DNA from: Dunaliella salina
Lineage: Eukaryota > Chlorophyta > Chlorophyceae > Chlamydomonadales > Dunaliellaceae
Assembly: GCA_002284615.2 (NCBI GenBank)
Contig: MU069451.1
Span: forward strand, 416,888-429,053
Length of the DNA stretch: 12,166 nucleotides
Direction: 5' to 3'
The position numbers and the translations under genes were made by a program. Of this stretch, positions 1 to 8,329 are shown in pieces. Positions within the stretch are counted from its first letter, which is position 1, and every line of letters starts with the position of its first letter. The notes beneath the pieces are model-generated. The model was not told the origin of the DNA. It did no database searches and saw nothing but the letters and a program-made list of their open reading frames with translations.

Positions 1-61
<61 letters not shown>
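1..61. repeat. (CA)n dinucleotide microsatellite
   Basis: The first 61 bases are an uninterrupted CA run that extends past the left edge of the window, so its full length is unknown. It is typical of eukaryotic intergenic or intronic DNA. Confidence 0.97.
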
Positions 62-64
<3 letters not shown>

Positions 65-816
65 CACGCACCTCCTCTTGCTGGCGCTGCTCGTCCTGTA
101 CAACTCAGATCCTTGGAGTCTGGGGCCCATGACCTCTCGACTTCTTCCCAGCATCGTTTTCCAACACACTATCTCAACATCCGTCCGTCATCCGTTATCG
201 ACAGTGCTTCCGTCCGACAAAAATTTTGTGACCAGGTTGTGGCCAGATTGTGGCCTTTCAAAGGCAAAGGTCGTCACTACAATTTGACAGCACAAGGCCA
301 TAATTATGTGCACAACCATGATGACAAATTGATGAATAAAAATGATATGCTGAGCGTTTTTCCTCACCCGCGGCAGAGTGCGAAAAACTCTGAATGACTA
401 GGTGAGCCGAACCTTTTTTATATTGAAATTTGTTTCAATTTTGTAAATATGTTGCTGGAGGATAGAAAAGGTGGGCGATGGTGAGCAATGCACATGCAGG
501 TCAGATTTACTCTACATTTCAGTTCAGCAGGACAAAAAGCACGACATAAAAACCAGCAGTATAGGTATACAGGACAGCAACGGTTGATCCCTGCCACTTG
601 CTTTCGAGTAATCAGGAAGGGAGTCCTACGAAACATCAAGAATAACATGCAAGGATTGGCCGGTCCTAGTCCCTCCATGGCTTACCATAATAGTGCTGAG
701 CTGCCACATGCACCCCCCCCCCCCCACGCCTGCAACAGATGAAGGTACCTGCTTCAATTTTTCAAGTATCCTGTAGATCAGATTGTTGGCGCTTCCCCAT
801 GAATGCTGAGGTCACC
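62..816. other. No supported gene; possible intron or upstream region
   Basis: Open frames exist here, for example plus strand 62-397, but none has convincing codon structure, a recognisable domain, or splice sites that match the phase required by the first visible exon at 1122. That exon needs a preceding exon ending after one base of a codon. A 13-base C run lies near 713-725. The stretch may be intron or upstream sequence of the gene starting before 1122. Confidence 0.5.
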
Positions 817-878
817 TTCTTTGAAGAGACTACATAGTTTTTTCTTTTCTTTTCTTTTCTTTTCTTTTCTTTGAAGAG
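817..878. repeat. (TTTTC)n tract flanked by 12-bp direct repeats
   Basis: A TTTTC pentamer run at about 838-870 is preceded by the short unique sequence ACTACATAG. The whole insert is bracketed by the same 12-mer, TTCTTTGAAGAG, at 817-828 and 867-878. The pentamer is the same as the one ending the two retroelement tails further right (4751-4767 and the complement of 6276-6308). A strongly 5'-truncated retroposition is possible, but so is simple repeat expansion. Confidence 0.6.
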
Positions 879-1121
879 GCTCGCACTTTAGTGCATGACC
901 ATTGTTTTCACCACTGATCACATAAGCTTGTGAAAGGATTGACATTGTCCGCCTGGTACTTACCGAGTAACTGCTTGAAGACAGGAGTGAAATGGCTAAT
1001 TGATTGTGCAATGGAGGTGGCACAGCTGGGGCTGGGCATATCATATAGTCTGAAGTACAGTGTATGAGTAAACGTCTTTGAAAAGAGAAAGAAGTTCCCC
1101 AAATTTCTTTTTGTTTTGTAG

Positions 1122-2812
1122 GCAACGGAGGTCGCGACAGGGAACCAGCGGATACACTACAGACAATGGATGTTGGTTACGATTTCCATGTTCCAAAAGG
1201 AGACACACCAGTCTCTCGCTTTCAACACTCCACAGGGACAGCGGATCAGGTCAGCCGGTGATACAGGCTCGTGTGCTGCCTTGGAAATGCGTGGATGTTG
1301 ATTGCAGCAGCTCAGGAAGGGAGACGTGCATGCAAAGGAGATTGGGGGTTGACTTGGGGGTAAGCTGCATTTAGAGTACACACAGGAGACGCACCAAGGA
1401 ATAAGAGTATCGGCATCTCTGTCATGTTGCATGTTGTCACACAAAATTAAATGAAGACAGCAGCGGTTCCTGGTTGGCTAATGCACTCTCGCAACTCTCT
1501 GCTCCACAGGTCATCAAGAGAGGAGGACAAGTGATCGATGTGGCAGATCCAGACGCAGCTGAGCGCAGTGCTGCTGCACTCAAAGCTTTGCTGTCTGATG
1601 AGGAGCGTCTCAGGGATCTGAAAAAGGCAAGTGCCAAGCACATGAACTGTGCAACATAAAAGGCCTTGTTGTTCCCTTGAGGGATTGATGCAGCTGTAGT
1701 GCATCCCAATGCATCCTAAGACTATGGCATCCAAGCAAGAGCAATGGACACCAATTGTTTAGCTGAATCAGCAGACTCTATTTCACCATAACCTAGAGGG
1801 ACTTGCCTCAGCCCTTCCGGCATTGCGTAGCAAATGGCATCTATGCTACTTGAGTGTGAAGGGAATTTTCCATCATTTGCCATTTGTTACTGCGCTGTTC
1901 TTTCCAAATGTAATTTGCTCCATCAACATTTTCCAAATGCATCAGATCTGTTGCCATCATTTGCCATTTGTTACTGCGCTGTTCTTTCCAAATGTAATTT
2001 GCTCCATCAACATTTTCCAGATGCATCAGATCTGTTGCTTTTGACAGCTCCAGCCCTCTTGGCTTTCCTCTTGCCCCCAGAGCTCCTTGTGGCCCAGTGG
2101 ATCCTTGTGGCAAGCTTGACAATTGGGGCGGAGAACAAAACTTTATCCTCACTTGCTCATCCTTATTGCAAATGCCAATTCATTTCTCAGGGTTTTTGTC
2201 CATCAGGGGCTCTAAGCCATCGTTTTGCTCTACCATTCCAGGCAAATGTGGAAGCTGCAGGTATCAGCCCGGGTCAGCTGCACACTGGCGAAGCAGGATT
2301 TTGCGGTGCAGACAAACGCAGCTGGATTGGAAGGCAATTTGCTGGACATGCCCCTGCCCGAGATATTGACGTTGCAGGGACTTATCCTCTTCCAAAAGGT
2401 AGGCTTTTGAGCACACTCCTTTCGTTTTCTTTGGCAGATTAGTGAGAATGCCAACTTTGGAGCCCCACATGCAGCCTGTTTTTCTCATGCCAATCAAACA
2501 GCCTGACTGGCTCAAACTAGTGCATGGAAAGGAGATCCAAAGTCTATATGAAATGTTGGGATGCTGCTTACTTGCTCCCGTGCCTCCAGCACCAATGCAG
2601 GGGCTTCAATTGATGTTGGTGGGGCAGGCGGGCTCCCAGGAGACAATGTCCATGGCAAGAGCAGTGTAGCTGGAGACCTTGGGGGCGGCGCTGCAATTTT
2701 CACTGGCTCTGCCAGTGAGAAAGCACCATACATGGAAGCGACCGTCCCGGGTCAGTATGTCGTGATAGGTGGGGCAAGCAGCCAGGCAATGCCGGAGCCA
2801 AGCACCAAGTAA
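1122..2812 (+). CDS. Unrecognised intron-split gene, 5'-incomplete (four exons)
   Basis: I do not recognise this protein. The proposed exons are 1122-1249, 1510-1626, 2242-2398 and 2601-2812. Each junction keeps the frame: phase 1 into the first exon, 0/0 into the second and third, and phase 1 into the last, where G+GG makes a glycine. Acceptors are TTTTGTAG, CTCCACAG, CCATTCCAG and AATGCAG. Donors are GTCAGC, GCAAGT (non-canonical) and GTAGGC. All four frames favour G in the first codon position, which supports coding. About 203 residues are visible. The second exon is alanine- and charge-rich (ADPDAAERSAAALKALLSDE), probably helical. The last two exons are rich in Gly/Ala/Ser with a recurring IDV-(A/G)-G pattern, and end ...PEPSTK followed by TAA at 2810-2812. 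The start lies upstream of the exons I can support. An AHNAK-like or other low-complexity structural protein is one guess, but I assign no function. Confidence 0.6.
1250..1509 (+). other. Intron of unknown gene (GT-AG, phase 0)
   Basis: A 260-base interval between GATCAG|GTCAGC and the acceptor CTCTGCTCCACAG. Splicing joins two frames that are both open and both have coding-like codon use. No other feature is seen inside. Confidence 0.55.
1627..2241 (+). other. Probable GC-AG intron of unknown gene
   Basis: The 5' end reads AAAAAG|GCAAGTGCC, which matches the donor consensus except for C in place of T, the usual form of GC-AG introns. The 3' end is TTTGCTCTACCATTCCAG. Removing the interval joins phase 0 to phase 0. 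Retaining it would add 11 codons (beginning ASAKHMN) and then a TAA stop, so retention would truncate the protein. The intron carries the 84-bp tandem duplication. Confidence 0.5.
1870..2037. repeat. 84-bp tandem duplication, two copies
   Basis: Unit 1 (1870-1953) and unit 2 (1954-2037) both start CCATCATTTGCCATTTG and end GATCTGTTG. They differ at one base that I can see (CCAAATGC against CCAGATGC), so the duplication is recent. Because 84 is a multiple of three, long open frames run through it on both strands. I regard these as artefacts of the duplication, since the repeat sits in an intron. Confidence 0.93.
2399..2600 (+). other. Intron of unknown gene (GT-AG, phase 1)
   Basis: A 202-base interval from CCAAAAG|GTAGGC to CACCAATGCAG|GGG. 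It joins two frames that are both open only in the matching phase, and the peptide on both sides shares the IDV-x-G flavour. Confidence 0.6.
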
Positions 2813-3587
2813 AGCTCAGCCCCTTTTTAAAGGGCGCTTCAGACTCACAACAAGGCAGCAGAGGAAGGTTGAGCGGGAAGGATAAAGTCTGACCTCCGTT
2901 GCACAGGCATGTTTCTTTAAAGTGGGTGTGAGCTTCCAGAAAGAGCCCCAGAATCATGACCCTAAATGCTTGTAGGCAGCAGCGGGCTTCCTGTGGTGAT
3001 ACAAGTATGCCATGCGGTCTCTGGAAAGGGTGAAACATGCTTTATTCCTCTGTCCCTGCGCTCTTATGTATATTTGAACAGAGAATTGTGCACAACTATT
3101 CTTTAATAACCCTCTGGCATTTGAAACCTTTTCTGAATGCATTTGAAGAGATAATCATGCAGACTCCTCTGAGACACGTTTCTGGCAGACAGAGTTATTT
3201 CCCGAATGCACCAGGCACTTTTCCTATGTTTCTTAGCACCATTTTTGTTTTTGCTAACCTGCCCTGAAAGGTACAGCAAAGTAAACCTTCCCTTACCCAA
3301 GTGCGCTTGCCATTTTGACGCGTGTTGGACTTGCGCATGCGCTGAGTGATTCATTGCGCTGACCAGGCAGGGCATGTGTTCCCCCCAAATGGAGGCACAG
3401 GTCTACGCATGCAAGAGCGGGCCTGCATTTCCTAAAGACCTGCATGGAAGTGCACCTAACTTAAACTTGGGTGAAACAATTCCAAACCTGTGGGCTCCTA
3501 GCGCCCTTTATTCCGGAGCGGCATCTCAAGACCTCTAGGCACAGCATGTAACTGCGCCAGAGGCGTGGTTGTGTGGCCATGGTGGAA
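2813..3587. other. Gene-free stretch after unknown gene
   Basis: This follows the TAA of the unknown gene and should begin with its 3' untranslated region. Short open frames are present, such as 3037-3267, but they lack codon bias or recognisable motifs. I see no RNA gene or repeat here. Confidence 0.5.
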
Positions 3588-3696
3588 TCCTCCTTTTCCT
3601 TTCTCAAGTGATGTGCGGTGGCCATGCGGTGGCGGTCCTCCTTTTCCTTGCTCAAGTGATGTGCGGTGGCCATGCAGTGGCGGTCCTCCTTTTCAT
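3588..3696. repeat. 48-bp tandem repeat, about 2.3 copies
   Basis: Units begin TCCTCCTTTTCC at 3588, 3636 and 3684 (the last partial). They contain CTCAAGTGATGTGCGGTGGCCATGC. Complete units differ at a few positions (CTTTCTC against CTTGCTC, GCGGTGG against GCAGTGG). A degenerate partial unit (GTGTGGCCATGGTGG) precedes at 3571-3585. The period of 16 codons opens short ORFs on both strands that I do not regard as genes. Confidence 0.88.
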
Positions 3697-3980
3697 TTCA
3701 TTTCAGTGTTCAGAAGTGTGGATTGCTGTCCCTTCCGCTAGACAGCTTCCTGTGCTTCAATGCACGCAACGCGTGGGCTGCACGACCTCGGCTGATTGGG
3801 GGTTTGGTGTACAATGAAGTGCGGAAGGGGGCAGACTGAAGTGCTAAACAAGTTTCCTACCTTCGGCTCCACCTAACTGCCCTTACCACACGCTCCGGGG
3901 GACGTGGGGCTTTGAGTCGTCAACTGAATGCTCGTGAATGCGTGAGTGTCCAGCTGAGTTAATTACAAGAGAGCGAAAAA

Positions 3981-4184
3981 ATGGCTGGCCCTACTTCCCT
4001 TTTGCAGCGTGTATTGGTGGATGTGTTCACAAACTTGCCACCCGAGCCTCATGGCTCAGCTGCCAAGCTTTCCCACGCTATAGCGCTTGCTACTGCTAAG
4101 GCTGTGCAGTCAGAGGCATGGCAGCTGCTGATGACCATGCAGCAGTTCGAGCGCGCCTCAGCTGCATGCGCNTGTGTTGAGTGA
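3981..4184 (+). CDS. Short alanine-rich ORF, unrecognised, perhaps a first exon
   Basis: The ATG at 3981 sits in a favourable context (GCGAAAAAATGGC) and opens 67 codons starting MAGPTSLLQRVLVDVFTNLP. The product is rich in Ala, Gln and Leu and predicted to be helical. A segment about 32 residues long, beginning HAIALATAKAVQSEAW and ending FERASAAC, is repeated in degenerate form downstream at 4193-4293. Codon use looks coding-like but no known family is evident. It may be the first exon of a gene whose next exons I cannot find, or a relic of a mobile element. An N at 4172 and another at 4187 blur its end. Confidence 0.4.
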   Translation: MAGPTSLLQRVLVDVFTNLPPEPHGSAAKLSHAIALATAKAVQSEAWQLLMTMQQFERASAACXCVE

Positions 4185-4293
4185 GGNGGGAGCTCACCCA
4201 TGCTATTGCGCTTGTCTCTGCTGAAGCTGTGAAGTCAGAGACGTGACAGCTGCTAACAACAATGCAGCAGTTTGAGCGCGCCTCAGCTGCATG
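4073..4293 (+). repeat. 125-bp diverged tandem duplication of coding-like sequence
   Basis: The end of the first copy, GCGCGCCTCAGCTGCATG (4151-4168), recurs exactly at 4276-4293. The preceding ~80 bases align with scattered substitutions. The second copy encodes HAIALVSAEAVKSET, then a TGA where the first copy has TGG, then QLLTTMQQFERASAAC. A sequence resembling a splice donor (GTG|GTAAGG) follows the second copy. The period is not a multiple of three, so the copies lie in different frames. Confidence 0.75.
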
Positions 4294-4604
4294 TGGTAAG
4301 GCGGGAGAGGTCGTTCAAGGGTATCATAGACACAGCAGTTGGATCTCAATGTGTACCATAGACCAATAAGTGTTCGCTTGTCTGCTTGCTCGTNTACATA
4401 TAGATGGAGAGAGGGGCTGCCAGTCGAGAATCGCATGTGCTGGTGCCTGTTAGCTTGCCGTCTCCATGTGAACTTGGGAGTAAACTGCCAGAAAGCTTGA
4501 TCTGTATTCTAAGGTTTGGGTTTGGTGAATGCAGGCTTGCCCTCTGAGGAGCAAAGACGTTTTTTCCAATTTGCAGACCTTTGTTCGTTTTGTCTCTTAG
4601 TTAG
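4294..4604. other. No gene seen
   Basis: No coding frame, RNA gene or strong repeat is apparent between the duplicated segment and the element tail. The sequence becomes pyrimidine-rich toward 4560-4630. Confidence 0.5.
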
Positions 4605-4767
4605 TTTTGTCTCTTGCTCTCTCTCTCTCTCTCTTAGGCTAGTAATGTCTAATTTAGGTAGAGGGCCCCCTCACCAGGGCCTGGGAGACCACTAACTTTT
4701 GTTAGGGGTTCTTTCCTTAATGCACGCGGCCTTTGGCTTGCATAGACTTTTNTTTTCTTTTCTTTTC
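4605..4767 (+). mobile_element. Truncated retroelement 3' tail, plus orientation
   Basis: This 163-base segment matches the reverse complement of 6276-6430 almost throughout. Shared blocks include TTTTGTCTCTTGCTCT, TTTAGGTAGAGGGCCCCCT and CTTTCCTTAATGCACGCGGC, and both copies end in a TTTTC pentamer run. It lacks any of the coding sequence that precedes the tail in the minus-strand copy. It is therefore either a 5'-truncated insertion of the same family or a short non-autonomous element with that tail. A CT microsatellite has expanded at 4614-4634. Confidence 0.7.
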
Positions 4768-5767
4768 ATTGAAATGATAGTCTGTTAGGCTGCTCTTTGT
4801 CAGTCATGCACTGGTTCCTATCGTCCTTCTCTGCTTGTTCCTGATTTTGGGAATTCTCTATGCCTTGGGCCTGGTGTACCCTCTTCCTTCATTACGCTGC
4901 AAGTGGCAATGCAAGTCACACGGTATACCTCATCCTTGCAGACGTGTTATGAATAATTGTGTATTGTTTTGAACAAAAAGGCTTGCGGTGGCCTGTAATT
5001 TTCTTTGGCTGCTAAATGATAAGATTTTNCTCGGGAAAAGAAAAGAGNAATGCAGAGGAAATACTAGTTGCACCAATCAAGAACCAAGGCTCTCTAGGGC
5101 CAAGGCTCAATTTTCTTTCTCCATCAAGAATGGGCCTCACCCAAAAAAAATTTGGAGGCATACACCGATCGGAAGGATCTTCACTAGCAGCATCCCATGT
5201 CTGATCTTGGTGATGAGAGCTGTTAGGGGTAGAATTAAAAGAATGCGTGTGGTGTATCGTGGAATCCAAGCCTGGANGCCGAGCGCGCTGGTAGGAATGA
5301 ACATACAATAGACAAGAAATTAATTTAGAAGTGTGCGGGTGGCCCAAAACAGGTATGACAGGATGGAATGCAGAGTNATGCAGGTACAGTTATAATTACA
5401 GCATTGCAGGTGCTCCAAAATTAAAATGTTTAGCAGAAAGTTGCCCTGAAATTGATAGAAAAAGAAGAGAAGACTGCTAGTCATTTGTATGCAAGCCAGG
5501 CCTGGCTATATGTAGAAAGAAAGGTTTCCTACCTAGCTTGTTAGACCTTATTTGTACGACTCAGGGGCACAGACTAAACTGAGCAAGGGGCCTTTGGAGG
5601 GTAGCAAGTGAGGGCTTCGGGCGTTCAAGAGCATGGTGGACAAAACTCCGGGTCCTCCAAGGTGAGTCAATATCTNTGTTTCTGGTTCTCACCGAGGTTT
5701 GCTGGGTCTGGTCTGACACANTCTGGGTTTTGAGAGCCCTTTGGTTAGGCCCCTGCTAGCTTGCTAG
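4768..5767. other. Gene-free interval between element tails
   Basis: Open frames at 4988-5347 on either strand are interrupted by N bases and have no coding-like codon structure. I find no recognisable protein, tRNA or rRNA. Confidence 0.5.
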
Positions 5768-5850
5768 TTAGGGAACCTTACGGTGTAAGGTAACTAATTG
5801 AATGCATGCAGCCTCAATTCTGCGCAAACTTGCCTTTCCTGTCTTTTTTC
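5768..5850 (+). repeat. Possible old copy of the element tail
   Basis: Within GTTAGGG...AATGCATGCAGCCT...TGCGCAAACTT followed by a pyrimidine-rich run, about 40 bases align without gaps to the tail segment AATGCACGCGGCCT...TGCGCAGACTTTTC of the two better copies. Several of the differences are transitions. The match is by eye and short. Confidence 0.3.
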
Positions 5851-6275
5851 TTAACAAGTGAGGGTCTGGCGGGTAGGCAGGCAGTGAANTACTTAACGGT
5901 TGACCGTTAGCATTGTAGACAGACTGGCACAGCCAGCTTCGGCCTAAGGAGTGGCGACCCCGTGCATGTTAGCCATTTGTGAAAAGCTAGCAAAAGAGTG
6001 GTTCCGCAAGTTTGTNTGGTGGAGACAGTGTTCTAGGGGTTATAAGAAAGAAGCCATCAGTCAAAAAATGCGGTGGAGATGGTGTTCAGAGGAGGAGTGA
6101 TCTCTGCTTGGATCTGCATAACTGTATGCTCACCTCCTGGCCCCTGTGCAAGAGGGGGGCCCATGCTGAGATGTTGGATCTCTCTCTCTCTGAGACTAAA
6201 AGATGAGTCTAGAGTATGCTGGACAAAACCTCTTGACAGCTGTGTCATGTCCTGGGTGAAGGCTAACTTGCTGGA
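5851..6275. other. No gene seen
   Basis: Short overlapping frames exist on both strands around 6012-6360, but the right part of them runs into the retroelement tail and none resembles a known protein. Confidence 0.5.
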
Positions 6276-6743
6276 GAAAAGAAAAGTAAAAAGAAAAGAA
6301 AAGAAAAGTCTGCGCAAGCCGAAGGCCGCGTGCATTAAGGAAAGAACCCCTAACAAAAGTTAGTGGCCTCACCAGGGGGCCCTCTACCTAAACTAGACAT
6401 AACTAGCCTAGGANAGAGCAAGAGACAAAACAATTGGGATCCGGAGGATTGCTTGCCATGCCCCTGAGCGCTNGGACTCTCCTTCTTCCATCTTCAGCCG
6501 CCTCCGCNCGCCCAGCAAACCCCCTCCCAGATGTCCCCTGAAAGCAAAGTGCATGTCTANTGTTAGTGATGGTGGATNATCTTTGGATGGCATGGTCCCT
6601 AAGCTGGGATGCTAGCNATTTATTTTTTTGTTTGGTCAGGCCCAGATTTATAAGAGGTNTCATTGTATAACNGTTGTAAATCGTGCCACCCACACCAATC
6701 AAGATGATGTGCAAAGTCACTTTGTTATTCCTGTTTGGGTTTC

Positions 6744-6960
6744 TTAAGTTTGTGTTTTGAGTCTGTTTATGATGTGGGAATCTTGAGCCTGCACACGTTC
6801 TAAAGTGATGAAGGGATTTGTGTCAGGGCATAATNTAAGTTCAACGAGGTGGATGTCCNTATCTTGTGAGGGGATCTTGGAAGGATCAAGGTGGGCTTGT
6901 CTGCCTGGGATAGGGCGCACAAAGAGAGCATCAGGGCAGCTTTGGTGCCGTGCAGGTGAG
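6744..6960 (-). other. C-terminal domain with PD-(D/E)xK-like pattern
   Basis: After the knuckle the frame carries SCPDALFVRPIPG (Pro-Asp codons 6935-6930), then DIHLVEL-x with Glu codon 6842-6840 and an ANA codon at 6836-6834 that could be Lys. It ends at TAA 6746-6744. A PD motif followed by a hydrophobic strand ending in E-L-K is the signature of PD-(D/E)xK nucleases, a fold used as the restriction-like endonuclease of early-branching LINEs. The spacing of about 30 residues is longer than I recall for R2-type enzymes, so this is a suggestion. Confidence 0.4.
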
Positions 6961-7166
6961 GCAGTGCCATTTGGGNAAACCCNGTCTGGAGTAGCTTGAG
7001 AGATGTTTTCAGGGACTTGTATGCCTTGATCCAGAAGTCTGTCATAATTGCGGCCATCCATGCTAATGAGGGATGAGCCATATCGGCCCTTACTGAGGGC
7101 TTCTACACAGAGACTAAGGGCCTGATTGTGTGTGTTGGTGTGCATCCCACTCATTGTTGGGTTAAT

Positions 7167-7214
7167 GCACCAAAGCAGAGCGTGATAGATGTTGTCNGTT
7201 GCACAGAGTGGGCA
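7167..7214 (-). other. CCHC zinc knuckle
   Basis: The frame reads CPLCA-x-DNIYHALLWC, a C-x2-C-x6-H-x4-C arrangement directly downstream of RNase H. It is the position and form of the zinc knuckle commonly found at the C-terminal side of LINE open reading frames. Confidence 0.8.
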
Positions 7215-7589
7215 TCTATCAGAANTGGAAAAGTTGAAGTTGGAGGCATGACTGTGTGTATACAGTGTATTCGTTCGATACTTCATAAGATGTATTTGTT
7301 GTTTAAAANTAATCCTTGGATTCCAGAAGGAGTTGCNAATCTCCTTGTTTGCAAGTTGAGATATTGGGTTGTGAGCTTCAGTGTTGGCATTTGTGGTGGG
7401 TGGTGTGGCATCACTAAGCTTCTGCCATCTCTGGTAGTGGTAGCCAGAGGTGTTAGCAGAGCCAAGTTTGTGTTTCTTGTGCATGTGTGTGTTAAGTTTG
7501 TCGCACAGGTTGGTGAGGTAGTATACCAAATAAAAATTGTGGAAAAGTTCCCTGGCATCTGGAAGTGCAATGTTCATGGTGTGAGAGAG

Positions 7590-8010
7590 GGCTGTGGTGC
7601 GAGCGCAAGCGTCAGCCCCCTCATTTCCTATGATGCCAGAGTGGGCTTTGACTTTATGAAAATGGATACGGTGAGGGGAGTGTTCTAATATGGTTGATAT
7701 TGCTTGGATGTGCTCTGCATGTAGGTGATACCTCATGCGCATGGGATGAAGGGTTTGATTAGAAATTTGAAAGAGGCAGGATGCACTATCNGTGGCAATT
7801 TTAGTTTGTTCATGTTGGAGTGCCACAAGGATACCCACAAGCTCTGCTCTAGTGNTGGTATTGGTAGGCCCATGGCCATTGGGTTTGGTGTGCAGTTGCA
7901 AGTGTTAGGAGGGTGGAGCTGTATCCCTTCCCGGTTTGTAAACACCTGAGCCAGAAAGTGGTGGGGAGTCGTCATCTTTGTGTTTGGTCACACTGCCATC
8001 AGTGTAGGTC
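7590..8010 (-). other. RNase H type 1 domain
   Basis: All four catalytic acidic residues are present in the family order: Asp in YTDGSV (codon 8000-7998), Glu in TRAEL (7844-7842), Asp in TDSAS (7790-7788) and Asp in GNEGAD (7613-7611). The conserved His is in VKAHSG (7643-7641). One stop (TAA, 7907-7905) interrupts the domain between SGSGVY and TRAEL. The domain degrades RNA in RNA-DNA hybrids in LINE and LTR elements. Retention of every active-site residue supports the identification strongly. Confidence 0.9.
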
Positions 8011-8329
8011 ATTTTCCTCCAATCCTTGATTTGGGGTGTGAACATCTTTCTGAAGTTGGCAGGGGTGAATGCTGCCCTTTCTTGAGGGCATTTGTGTGAG
8101 CAGCTATGGGTGTCAGGGGGGAGCGATCGGAATTCCTGCTTCCAAGTGCTTGATGCAAGGTGTTGGTGGGCACGCAGTGGCACGGCAGGNTTTGAAGGAT
8201 CTAAGGGTAGCCAACATGCTTCTGGAGCATCTTGCTTTACATCTTGTTGGAGGAGCTGGAACCAGTCTTTGTTTGTGCTATCTATCATTACTCAGGCATT
8301 AAGGNTCNANACAACAATGAGTTGCATAG

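Noticed and set aside
2225..2410. Alternative frame encoding AAGLEGNLLDMPLPEILTL over the third exon of the unknown gene
   Set aside because: It looks protein-like, but the other frame shows stronger first-position G bias and is the one whose phase fits the flanking exons on both sides.
1834..2442. 202-codon plus-strand open frame
   Set aside because: Its length comes from the 84-bp duplication, a multiple of three, running into the real third exon. The upstream part has no coding signature.
1870..3696. CRISPR-like array
   Set aside because: The repeats are contiguous tandem units without variable spacers, and the genome is eukaryotic.
5012..5347. 111-codon minus-strand open frame
   Set aside because: Several N bases, no codon bias and no recognisable motif.
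7128..7688. 186-codon plus-strand open frame inside the retroelement
   Set aside because: It is antisense to the RNase H and zinc-knuckle frame, which has conserved motifs. The plus-strand translation has no recognisable features.
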